NCBI RefSeq assembly: GCF_000002995.4 | Contig: NW_025062479.1 | Span: forward strand, 24,172,221 to 24,236,220 | DNA length: 64,000 nt | From: Brugia malayi | Taxonomy: Eukaryota > Nematoda > Chromadorea > Rhabditida > Onchocercidae | Direction of reading: 5' to 3' | Part shown: positions 12,120-24,440 of the stretch, piece after piece | Layout of the letters: each line of letters opens with the position of its first letter | Position numbering within the stretch: the first letter of the stretch is position 1 | The notes under the pieces: model-generated | The model's input: only the letters and a program-made list of their open reading frames with translations | Told to the model about the DNA's origin: nothing | Databases searched by the model: none | Position numbers and translations under genes: made by a program

Positions 12120-13160
12120 ATTGAAAAAACGATGATATGTTTATTTGTTTATTTTTCTTTCTCTTCTTTATTGTTTGTTTGTTTCAAACTTTTTTCTAAT
12201 CTTACTAATATGCTTATTAACTTTTAAAGTTAATTAATTTCAAAAAAGATAACAATGTCTTTAAGATTCCTTTTTTCATGTGTTTATTGTTTGTTTCTTT
12301 CTCTTCTGCATTGTTTGTTTGTTTATTTTCTTTCTCTTCTTCATTGTTTGTTTATTTGTTTGTTTCCATCCTTTTTTCTAATCTTACTAATATAATTATT
12401 AACTTTTAAAGTTAGTTAATTTCAAAAAACATAACAATGTCTTTAAGTTTCCTTTTTTCATATGTTTATTGTTTGTTTCTTTCTCTTCTTCATTGTTTGT
12501 TTATTTGTTGTTTTCTTTCTCTTCTTCATTGTTTGTTTATTTGTTTGATTTCTTTCTCTTCTTCGTTGTTTGTTTTCTTTCTCTTTTTTTTCTAATCTTA
12601 CTAATATACTTATTAACTCTTAAAGTTAATTAATTCAAAAAAGATAACAATGTCTTTAAGAATCCTTTTTTTCATATGTTTATTGTTTGTTTCTTTCTCT
12701 TCTTCATTGTTGTTTATTTGTTTGTTTTCTTTCTCTTCTTCATTGTTTGTTTGTTTGTTTGTTTTCTTTCTCCTCTTTATTGTTTGTTTTTTTCCATCTT
12801 TTTTTCTAATCTTACTAATATACTTATTAACTCTTAAAGTTAATTAAATTCAAAAAAGATAACAATGTCTTTAAGATTCCTTTTTTTCATATGTTTATTG
12901 TTTATTTCTTTTTCTTCTTCATTGTTTGTTTGTTTCCATTTTTTTTTTTTTTTTTCTAATCTTACTAATATAATTAACTTTTAAGTTAATTAAATTCAAA
13001 AAAAGATAACCAATATCTTTAAGATTCTTTTTTTCCATATGTTTATTGTTTGCTTTTTTCTCTTCTTCGTTGTTTATTTGTTTGTTTGTTTGTTTTTTTC
13101 CATCTTTTTTCTAATCTTACTAATTAATTTGAAAAAATAACAATGTCTTTTAAGTTCTTG
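12120..13160. repeat. Tandem repeat, irregular 150-215 bp period, about six copies
   Basis: Each copy contains AAAGATAACAATGTCTTTAA, then CATATGTTTATTGTTTG, several TTTCTTTCTCTTCTTCATTG blocks, and TTTCTAATCTTACTAATATA. Copies differ mainly in how many CTTCTTCATTG sub-blocks they hold, so the array has repeats within repeats. Plus-strand frames here are pyrimidine-only, low-complexity ORFs and I do not call them genes. Confidence 0.85.
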
Positions 13161-13539
13161 TTTTTTTTTTTTTTTTTTTTTTTTTTTGCTTTTGATGAAA
13201 ATCTATGTCCATATATTTATTAGTAAGTATTTTTCTCTTTATTATAAAATTAATTTTTATTACTAATTTTTTTATTATTTAATTATTGTTTATATTTGTT
13301 ATTTATTTGCATTTCTTTTTTTTTACGGCTATTTTTTCATTTTTCTTACATTTCTTTTTTTTTTTTTTACACTGTTTTTTTTTGTACTCTTTTGCACTAA
13401 AATAATGTGAAATGTTTGAGTGTTAAATAAAATAATTTTAAATGAGTAAATAATCATGATTATTTATCAAGTGATAATCATTCTTTTTTATCAGTCAATC
13501 ATCTTTTTACAATTTTCATTTTCATTTCTTCTGAAATGA

Positions 13540-14040
13540 TAGTAAAATTAATTATCCATGAAAATTTAATATTTTTTTTTTTTTTTTTTCACATTTTCAA
13601 CAATAAATTTTTATTTATTGCCGAAATATTTTAAATTTATAAAATATTTTACAAATTTTAATTTCTAAACTTTTTCATTTTAATAGTACTACTTTTCATG
13701 TATATTTGCATCATTCACATACAGTAATAGACAGTAATTACGGTCAAATACAGTATGAAAGATAACAAATGCAAAATGATAGTAAAATAAATTATCCATC
13801 AAAATTTGATATTTTTTTTTCTTGTATTTCTAACAATAAAATTTTATTTATTACCGAAACCTTTATTAAAATATTTTACAAATTTTAATTTCTAAACTTT
13901 TTCATTTTAATAGTACTACTTTTCATGTATATTTGCATCATTCACATACAGTAATGGACAGTAATTACGGTCAAATACAGTATGAAAGATAACAAATGCA
14001 AAATAATTGTAAAATTAATTATCCATTAAAATTTTTGAAA
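13540..14040. repeat. 227-bp near-perfect tandem duplication
   Basis: The block from TAATAGTACTACTTTTCATG through CATTCACATACAGTAAT and GACAGTAATTACGGTCAAAT to AAGATAACAAATGCAAAAT starts at 13681 and again at 13908. Only a few bases differ, so it is among the younger duplications in the window. It carries repeated ACAGTA words. Confidence 0.9.
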
Positions 14041-14799
14041 TTTTAAGAATTTTTTTTTTTTTTAAATTGAAAATTTTTTTTGGCTATTTATTTATGTCTA
14101 TTTCTTTCTTTCTTTTATTTTTTTGTGATCTTTTAACCGTTTATTATTTACTTTTTATATTAAAATGTTCCATTTTTTTCTCTCTTACCTCTCTCTCTCT
14201 CTCCCTCTCTTTCATTTTTCTCTCTATTATATGAATACATTTGTCCTTTATGTTGTAAATTTACAAGTACATAATTTTGTTCAAATTAATCTGGTTTACT
14301 TTTTACACTAGTACCTTATCTTACTTTAACCTTTTTCTTCCTACTTATTCTCTCTCCTAAAAAAAAAAAAAATAAATAAATAAAATAATAAAACAAACTA
14401 AAAAAAGAGTAAAAAAAAAAAATAAAAGTTAAAAATAAAAAAAAAAAATAAAAAGTAAAAAATAAAAAAAAAAAAAAAAGAGCGAAAAAGCACATAGCAA
14501 TTCTGTCTACTTCAATAAAGTGATGATGATCGGTGATCGAAAATTTCAAAATCTAAAGTTTGCATTTGTCATAGAGAAAGGAAAAAAGCAAGAGAGAGGG
14601 AGAGGAAGAGAAAGAGAGAGAGAGGGAGAGAGGGAGGGAGGGAGATATATATTCAAATACCATTTGATTTAAATTATTTTTTTTATGCTAACAAGTGAAA
14701 TTGAACGACAACTAAACATTGGGCAAATTTTTTGTGTATCTATTATCTTTCAACATTTTTTTTTTTTTTTTTTAAGATGTGTATTACCTTTCTTTTGTT

Positions 14800-15180
14800 A
14801 TTATTATCGAGTGGTTTTGAAAAAAAAAAAATGAAAAGAATTCTTTCATTTCATTTTTTTTTTTTTTTTTTCTGAAACATAAAATTGATTAGTTAAAATA
14901 TAAGTTTCATTTAGAAATTTAATTTTTTTTTTTTTTTATAATTATTAATGACTTACCGATTATTTATTTATTTAATCTTTTAACATATTTTATAAGTAGT
15001 ATCATTTTTTCTAGCATTATTATCGAGTGGTTTTGAAAACAATTTCATTTCATTTTTTTTTTTTTTTTTGTTTCTGAAACATAAAATTGATTAGTTAAAA
15101 TATAAGTTTCATTTAGGAATTTAATTTTTTTTTTTATAATTATTAATGACTTACCGATTACTTATTTACTTTTTTTTTTT
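14800..15180. repeat. 216-bp tandem duplication
   Basis: ATTATCGAGTGGTTTTGAAA, CATAAAATTGATTAGTTAAA and ATTATTAATGACTTACCGAT occur in the same order starting at about 14803 and 15019. T-run lengths differ between copies. Confidence 0.85.
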
Positions 15181-15199
15181 TTTTTTTCAAATGTAAACT

Positions 15200-16690
15200 A
15201 TCTCTTCATGATTAATTTCATTACCAATCATTTACCCGCAATTTTCTGATCATATCATCATCATTTTGACATAACTACTGGTAGCAATCACAATTAACCA
15301 TTTTTTAAAATTAATTAATTTTTCTTCCCTTTTCCTTCTTTCCTTCCTTCTTTCTTTTTTTCTTTAATTTTTTTTTTAAAATTAAAATTTCTTTTCCCTC
15401 ATCATATTTTATTCATTTAAATTAAGTGCAAAAATTAAAATGCATTAGTTAGTCGATAATAAATGATAAAAATGTGTGAAATTAAAGAAAAGAGAAAAAC
15501 ACTTTTTTTTTTTTTTTTCAATTTTTGTATTTCCAATATTTCAAATTAATTTTTAGTAGCTAATTTACACATGTAACTTTATTACTTTGTCAATATTTTA
15601 CAATTTTTATGTCAAATTTTTTTTTTTTTTAAGATATAATTAATTTCTACTTTAGCTATTTTTACATTTATTAAACTTATATCTCATTGATATTAACATA
15701 TTTTTCTTTTTTTTTTTTTTTATTTAAAAAAAAAGATAAATTTAAAATAATACTAATAAATTGCAAATAGCAAATGAATAAATAGCAAAAATTAGTGAAT
15801 AGCTAACATATGTGATACATTTTTCTTTTTTTTTTCATTTTTTTTTTTTTTTTTTATAAAATAAAATGCATGATAATAATGCAAATAAAGCAAAATGAAT
15901 ATTTAAAAATATATATATTTTTTTTTTGAAAATAAAAAATTCAAATATTTCATATTAAAAATTGATTTTTTAATAAAAAAAATTTAAATCAAATTACATG
16001 AAATGCAATTTGATTAAAAATTAAATTTTTACCATATTAAAAGAAAGAATGAAAAAAAAAAAGAGAAAATGAAAATGTCAATTTAATAGTATATTATAAG
16101 AATTTGATATTATCTAATAATAAGCTAAATTGCTAATAAATAATTCCAATTAATTTCAATTATTTATTATATTAATTAAGAAAAAAAAAAAAAAAAGAAA
16201 AAATTGACGTAATCGAAATCAGGTCTACTGTAATTTAATATCAGGTCATTTCATTCTATTTACATAATTCAAACTCAAATTACTCTTAAAATGTTGCAAA
16301 TTCTTTTTCATTCATTCATCTCTCTCTATTCTCTTTCATTCTATCATTTAAAAAAAAAAAAAAAATTTTTTTTTTTCAAAGAAAAAACAACAACAACAAA
16401 AAAGAGAGAGAGAAGAGAGAGGGGAGAGAGAAGAAAAATATTTCAATTTGATGATAATCAAAATCAATAAATGAAATCATTTTAGTGTTTTTTTAATGCT
16501 TTTTTTTTCATTTTTCTTCTTCAAAAAAAAAAGAAAAAATAAACTTTTTAACTTACTTTTTTTTTAATTCATAGACAAAGTAAATTTTCCAAAAAAAAAA
16601 GAAGAAAAAATTTATTATTTTGACCCAAAATTATTTTGTTTCATATCAAAATTCAACCCCAAATCATATCATTTCAAATCTAAAATGTTT
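15200..16690. other. Non-coding AT-rich stretch
   Basis: No exon or clear repeat array seen. A, T and GA tracts predominate; two AGGTC words lie near 16222 and 16244. Confidence 0.55.
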
Positions 16691-16704
16691 GAAAAAGAAA
16701 AAAG

Positions 16705-16820
16705 AAAAGAATTGAAGCGGGGCGGAAAGCATTGATGATAATTTATTGTGCGCAATCAACAATTGGCGCATTTGAAATTTTTAGAAATGAAAAATTGTAG
16801 AATGTAAGCCACACCTTCAA
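16705..16820 (+). promoter_or_regulatory. GC-richer motif cluster upstream of the zinc-finger gene
   Basis: Within about 110 bp lie a GC box (GGGGCGG, 16719-16725), an imperfect palindrome ATTGTGCGCAAT (16745-16756), TTGGCGCA (about 16764) and a CACCC-like CCACACC (16809-16815). C+G words of this kind are very rare elsewhere in the window. It is about 2.5 kb upstream of the start codon of the plus-strand zinc-finger gene. That it is an enhancer or promoter is inference from composition and motif names only. Confidence 0.3.
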
Positions 16821-17829
16821 TCATTTAGATATATTCTTTATTTTATTTTATTTTATTTTTTTTTTTAATTCTTCTTATACTACTAATCATCATTTATACA
16901 CCCTCTTCTCCTTTTCTCTCTCTCTCCCTCTCCCTCTCTTTCTCTCTCTCTCTCTCTTCAAATTTTCTATATTTGCCATTATCAAATTCTTCTTTTAACA
17001 TTTGTTTTAGGTTTATGAGTAGGTAGAAGTGAAGAAATTATGGAATAATGAACAGTTGAAAAAAAAAAAAAAAAAAATTTAACGGTTAAGTTGAACGCTT
17101 TTTTTTCTCTCTCTCTCTCTCCATTCCTCTCTCTCTCTCTCTCTCTTTCTTAATTTGACAATTAACAATTGTAAGCTAAATGATTACCGTTTCATTTCAA
17201 ATTATTTCATTTCATTTCCTGTTTGATACTCTTAAATCACTTTTTTTTCTCTTTCTCCTTCTCTCCCTCTCTCTCTCTCTCTCTCTGTCCCTTTCTCACT
17301 GATTTTCTTTGTTTTTTCATCTTTTTCCCTTTGTTGCAGTAAGCTTTTTCGGATTATTTATGTATATTTTCTATTAATTAATTAATATTTGTTAATTACT
17401 TCCGATTTTGAAGATTTTTCAAATATATTAGCATAAATGATGATAATACTGATAACACTGATAACATTGATAACACTGATAACGTTAAATAATATCAATA
17501 GCAAACATAGATATTTAATTAGATCATATGTAATTGCATCAGATCATTTTTGTTTTGTTTTTATTTATTTATTTATTTTTGGACCTAACAAAGAATTTAA
17601 TGATTAGGTAAACAAAATTCATAACTACTATATTCATTGTAAGCATTATTATCACCTCAAATTATCACCAATATCACTACACTTTTTTTTTTTTTTTTGT
17701 TTTTATTTAAATTGTTTATTACAATTTCTTGTTGACATTAAAAATTTTTTCTATTTTATTATTTGCTTCTTTATTTACTGTTAATTGCTAACATCATTGT
17801 TATGCTATTTTATACGATATTATTGCAAT

Positions 17830-18562
17830 GTTTTATCATTATCATATCATATCTTTTTTTAAATTATCATTATCATATCATGTCTTTTTTAAATTATCAT
17901 TATCATATCATGTCTTTTTTAAATTATCATTATCATATCATGTCTTTTTAAATTATCATTATCATATCATGTCTTTTTTAAATTATCATTATCATATCAT
18001 GTCTTTTTTAAATTATCATTATCATATCATGTCTTTTTTAAATTATCATTATCATATCATGTCTTTTTAAATTATCATTATATCATATCTTTTTTAAATT
18101 ATCATTATCATATCATGTCTTTTTTAAATTATCATTATCATATCATGTCTTTTTTAAATTATCATTATCATATCATATTTTTTTAATTATCATTATCATA
18201 TCATGTCTTTTTTAAATTATCATTATCATATCATATCTTTTTAAAATTATCATTATCATATCATGTCTTTTTTAAATTATCATTATCATATCATGTCTTT
18301 TTAAATTATCATTATCATATCATGTCTTTTTTAAATTATCATTATCATATCATGTCTTTTTAAATTATCATTATCATATCATGTCTTTTTTAATTATCAT
18401 TATCATATCATATCTTTTTTAATTATTATTACCACATCATATCTTTTTAATTATCATTATCATATCATATCGTTTTTAATTATCATTCTCATATCATATT
18501 TTTTTAATTATTATTACCACATCATATCTTTTTAATTATCATTATCATATCATATTTTTTAA
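17830..18562. repeat. 30-bp minisatellite rich in TGATAA, about 24 copies
   Basis: The unit on the plus strand is TTTTTTAAATTATCATTATC followed by ATATCATGTC (30 bp), repeated about 24 times with single-base variants and increasing divergence at the right end (units with TTACCACATC). Read on the minus strand, each unit carries TGATAATGATAA, that is two WGATAR-type GATA-factor sites. The array ends about 500 bp before the putative 5' end of the zinc-finger gene. Two overlapping open frames through it are by-products of the periodicity. Confidence 0.95.
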
Positions 18563-19061
18563 TTTTTTTTTTTTTTTTTAAATCTGTACTACTCATAAAA
18601 TTTTAAAATGCAGAAAAAAAATATAAGAAAATAGAAAGGACAAAAAATTGATACTTTTGCAATTTCATTAGCATAATGTGTAAACAATTTATGTTTAATT
18701 ATTTTTTTTTTTTTTCAATTCTTCCTATTTTTTTTCTTACTTTTTTATGAAAAATGACAAAAAATTAAGAAAAAAAAAGGAATAAAGTTGAATTTGAAGT
18801 AATAATTTAATTTTTTAAAATTATATTTTTAAATGATTGAATTACTAAAGCGCATCTAATTGTTTTTTTTTTTTCACTATCAAATTAATTAATTAATTTC
18901 AATGATTTATTTCATATATTAAAATTAATGTATTCGCATTTAATTAGCATATTTTTTTTTTTTTTTTTTTTTTGCATATCGACGCTATTTTGTATAATAT
19001 TAATTTTAAAAAATTAATAATCATATTTAAATATTTTTTTTTTTATTCAAATTTTTTTCAG

Positions 19062-19332
19062 GCTAACTATTTGATCGATGATGTTAAATGAAAAATTTCA
19101 ACGATTTCATTGCAGTTAACAATTTTTGCAAATTTTAAGTGGAACATTTTCGGTACATTTGGTACTTCAACCTAAATGCTATAATTATAATTATCATTGG
19201 ACAATTTCAAAAAACGAAAGATAATAATTCAAATTTTTTTTTAAAAAAAAAAAAGAAACGAAGAGAAAGAAAAAAAAAGAAAAACGAAATAAGGAAAAAT
19301 TCGATATAAAATATTTGAAAAAAAAAAAAAAA
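19062..19332 (+). other. Putative 5' untranslated region / trans-splice acceptor region
   Basis: A good acceptor string (ATTTTTTTCAG, ending 19061) precedes 271 bp that lead to the zinc-finger gene ATG. A second acceptor-like CATTGCAG lies about 50 bp further on. In a nematode this could be a spliced-leader or first-intron acceptor, but no leader can be seen in genomic DNA. Short upstream ATGs in this segment would be skipped or removed. Confidence 0.35.
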
Positions 19333-19403
19333 ATGGAAGTACATCAATCACTTCCGGCACGATATTTGCATAATCCATATTTGGTGAAAACAGAAACAAC
19401 ATT

Positions 19404-19464
<61 letters not shown>

Positions 19465-22400
19465 ATTCTTCCACCTCAAGCAATAGTGGTAACGGTAACT
19501 GCAACAAATCAACAATCAACTTCATCCGGTGTTTCCGAATCATGTTCCCTGCCATCATCATCATCATCGTCATCGTCATCATTGTCATCATCATCGTCAT
19601 CATCATCATCAAATCATCATCAGTAACATCCAATCAGCATACAACGACGCATACGGTAGATGCAACAAACAGCAATAGTAATAGAAATAATGTCAACAAT
19701 AACAGCAGTAACAATATCGATGATAATAACAATGAAAACAATAACAATAGCAACAATACGATCACTAATATACAACGACAACAACAATCTGGCAATGGAG
19801 CTGGTAAATATTATAAATTGCTTAATCAAAACAAAGAAAAAAAAAAATTCAGTGATAATTTTAATAGCAATTAAAAATAGATTTTTGAAGTGAAATGTAA
19901 ATAAATTTTTTAACTGAAATTTAAATTAATAAAATTTAGCATAAAAAATAATTTACAGTAAAAAAAAAAATTTGATAAAGTGTTGTTGATTATTTATGTG
20001 ATTTATTGATGAAATAATTATTTTAGCTAACATTATTAAATTATGCATTTGAAATAAAATTTGAGTAATACTTAAGTTTTAACTTTTGATAAAATTAATT
20101 AAGTCATTAATTTTAGATTAGTTTAAAAAGAACTTTAAATTTTTTTTTTTTTTTTTTTTTTAACCTCAAAATTAACAATTGGAAAACAAATGTGCAAATA
20201 ATAGGAAAAATTAGACGAAATGATAATTTTGATAATTTGATATTCGAATTTCAATCCAATCTTTAAAATTTGATAGTTTGCTATTTTAAATGTGATAATT
20301 TGATATTTGGAATTTGATATACCTAAAAATAATTTAGCAAACAAAAATTAACAAAACCTCTTCTCATCCTTTCATTATCACTTATTTTTGTGACAAATTT
20401 TTTCTCATTTTTACTAATATTTTTTTTTTGGTTCAAATTTACAACTACAAAAATTAGAATTCAAAATTATTTTATTTAAGTTAATTTTGTCCAAAAAAAA
20501 AAGGAGAGAAATTTATGTAGTATTAATAATTTAAAAATTTTTGTAATAATACAAAAAAAAAATGTTAAAAAGTAAAGAAAAGCAAATAAATTAGATTAAA
20601 TGAATTTTTCAAGCAAAATTTTACGTTTTTTTTTTTTTGTTGTAAATTACGTAACAAAGAAAAAAGCAATAAATTATAATATACGTAGAATTAACGTCAA
20701 ATTTCACGCATATAAATTTATTATTTAAATATATTTTATAATCTAATTGTTATTTAATTATGATGTAATACCAAAAATGAAAATTTAATAAATAGAAATT
20801 AAATTTGTTATTTAGGTATATAAAATGGTGTAATTGTTGTTTACTTATGATATAACATCAAAAAATAAAAATTAAATTTATTGTTTAAATATATAATAGT
20901 GTGAATTGTTGTTTACTAATGACATAATGCCAGAAAATTAAAAATTAAATTTATTGTTTAAATATATAAAATATGTAATTGTTGTTTACTTATGGCAAAT
21001 TAAATTTATTGTTTAAATATATAATAGTGTGAATTGTTGTTTACCTATGATATAATACCAAAAAATTAAAAATTAAATTTATTGTTTAAAATATAAAATA
21101 TGCAATTGTTGTTTACTTATTGCAAATTAAATTTATTCTTTAAATAGTGTGAATTGTTGTTTACTTATGATAAAATACCAAAAAATTAAAAATTATATAA
21201 AAATTAACTTTATTGATTAAGTATATAGAATATGTAATTTTTGTTTACTTATGGTAAATTAAATTTATTGTTTAAATATATAATACTGTAAATTTGTTGT
21301 TGAATTATGTTATAATACCAAAAAATTAAATAAAAATTAAATTTATTGTTTAAATATATAAAATATGTAATTGCTGTTTACTTATGATAAATTAAATTTG
21401 TTGTTTAAATATAAAATAGTATGAAATTGTTATTTAATTATAATATAATACCAAAAAATGAAATATCCTTTTGGGAAATAAATTAATCATTTTTAAATGG
21501 TAAACAACCTTTATTACTTTTTTTTTTAATTAATTAATTAATGAATGATTGTTTTTTGTTTAGTAGTAAGAACAGATTATCGGTTATACGGACATGACAT
21601 AACTACAGCTTCTGCTACACCAACAACAACAAATACTCATCCATCATCATCGTCATCAGCATCAGTATCAGTATCAGCAGCAGCAGCATCTAATATTCAT
21701 CAAAATGGTTATTTATTTTTGTAAACATAACCTTTCTATGTAAACAATCATATACCGGAATATAATCCGTTACGGATACGGATAAATAAACTACATGAAT
21801 GCACTTTATAGTGATGTATTTTTTACATAAATAAAAAATATGCATAAAATAAATATATTTTTTTTTTTTCACTTTAAGAATTTCATTTTTACTTTCTTTC
21901 CTTTTCCTTTTTTTTTTTTTTTTTTTCTAAATTCAATTTGTATTGGAAAAATAATTTTTTAATTTGTTATTTTGATAAAATTTCTTTCCTTTTCATTTCT
22001 TAATTTCATATTAATTAAATTTAATTCATTAATAAAGTATTAATTTTTTTATCGTTTTTTTCTTTTTTATTGGGTAAATAAGTAAACGAAAAAAAAATTA
22101 GTAAAAGTTGAAGTAATTGTTTATGTTATTCAATTTTATATAAAATCAAATTCAAATCAAATATTATTATCAATTATTATTTGATTTGCATTACAAATTA
22201 ATACAAAATTAAGCCAAAATATATTCAATAATTTTATTTTTTCATTTAAATTTTTTCAGTAATTAATTTAATTTAATTTAATTATTACTTTTTATTTTAG
22301 GAAGGCCATTAACAGCTGATCGTAAACGACCATATAATTGCAATATGTGCTCATCACGATTTGGCTCTAAAATGGAACTTGAAGAACATCAAAATTCACA

Positions 22401-24403
22401 TACTGGCGAGAAACCATTCGAATGCAATGTATTTTTATTTATTTATTTATTTATTTGTTTATTCATTTTCTTTTTTAATAAACAATTTTTTTATATAAAT
22501 TATAAACATTTAATTTCATATATAACATTCAATTTCTTAAATATAACACAAAAATTATTAACATTTTAATAAAATAAGTAGAATAGAATATTTTGTTATT
22601 TGATTATATCAGTCTCTTCTAATCATTCCATACTTAAATATATTATCATAATGTCGGATTTTTGATTGATTAAATATGCATTGAGTTGAAAAAATTATTA
22701 CAACAACAATAACAATAATAGCGACAACAAAAACAACAACAACAGCTTAAACAATAACAATGACACTATTAATAATATCAAAAATATACTTATTTACATT
22801 TTGTTATTAACATTTTAATATAATTAGAATTCAATGTTTTTGTTATTTTGATTATATCAGATCAATCATTTCATATTTAAATATACATTAAGTTGAATAA
22901 ATTATTTTAAAAATTAAAAATTTGATTAATTATACATTATTAACTTGAATAAACACAAATATGTTTAAAAATTAAAAATTTGATTAAATATATATTGAAT
23001 TGAATAAAATTATTTGCTGAAATTAAAAAATTGATTAAATATACATTAACTTGAAAAATTTATTGCTGCAACAATAACAATAATAGCAACAACAATAACA
23101 ACAAAAATGACATTATTAATAATATCACAAATGTACTAATTTAATTTAATCTAATCTAATCTAAATTTCATTCAAATTATAACTTTCTTCTTCATCGTAA
23201 TCATATGTCGATTAAATATACAATGCATTGAATAAATTATTTTAAAAATTAAAAAAATTTGATTAAAATATACTACTGAGTTAAAAAATTATTACTATAA
23301 CAATAATAGCAACAACAGTAACAATAACAATAACACTGTTAGTAACATCACAAATATACCTTCTAATTTAATCTAATTTAATTTAATTTAATTTAATCTA
23401 ATCTAATCTAAATTTCATTCAAATTACAATTTCTTCTTCATCGTAATCATATGTCGATTAAATATACAATGGATTGAATAAATTATTTTAAAAATTAAAA
23501 AATTGATTAAAATATACTACTGAGTTGAAAAATTATTACTATAACAATAATAGCAACAACAATAACAACAACAATGACATTATTAGTAACATCACAAATA
23601 TACCTTCTAATCTAATTTAATTTAATTTAATTTAATCTAAGTTTCATTCAAATTACAACTTCCTCTTCATCGTAATCATATGTCGATTAAATATACAATG
23701 CATTGAATAAATTATTTTAAAAATTAAAAAAATTGATTAAAATATACTACTGAGTTGAAAATTATTACTATAACAATAATAGCAACAACAATAACAACAA
23801 CAATGACATTATTAGTAACATCACAAATATACTAATCTAATTTAATTTAATTTAATCTAAGTTTCATTCAAATTACAACTTCCTCTTCATCGTAATCATA
23901 TGTCATTGTTGTGTAACAAATAAATCATAATAAATTTTGTGTAATACATTAAGCTTTCAAGTTGTAAAATTTTTGTTGCCAAAAGTTCAAATTTTACTAA
24001 TTAATATTACACTTAAGTAACATTTAAATGAAGAAAATAATAATAAGAAAAAAAAAAAAAAGGAAAGAAATAAAAGAGAAATTATTAAATAATAATTATA
24101 TACAAACCTGATTTCATACAATTTTTATATTTCATTTAAATTTATGAAATAAACAAGAGCAAAACAAATGAAACAAAAAAAAAAAAAAAAAGAAAAGAAA
24201 AGTTAATAAATAAAATTTAAAATAATTTGAATTCATTTTGTTATAAAATTTTCCAAATATATGAAAAGTTTGATAATTTCATTAATTTCTAAAAATTATA
24301 GCTGAAAAAAAAAATTTTTTTTCTTCATTGTTTAAAATAAATAAATAAACAAACAAACAGCAAACTATAAACAGAACTGGAATTTAGATTTTACTGTTAA
24401 AAT

Positions 24404-24440
<37 letters not shown>

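Noticed and set aside
12100..13160. Pyrimidine-rich ORFs in the 150-215 bp repeat
   Set aside because: Low-complexity frames of CTT/TTC/TTG blocks within a tandem repeat.
17763..18070. Plus-strand ORFs through the 30-bp minisatellite
   Set aside because: Unit length 30 is a multiple of 3 and contains no stop in those frames; low-complexity repeat, not a gene.
19241..19633. Minus-strand ORF with a long valine run
   Set aside because: Complement of the CAA polyglutamine tract and TCA repeat of the zinc-finger gene.
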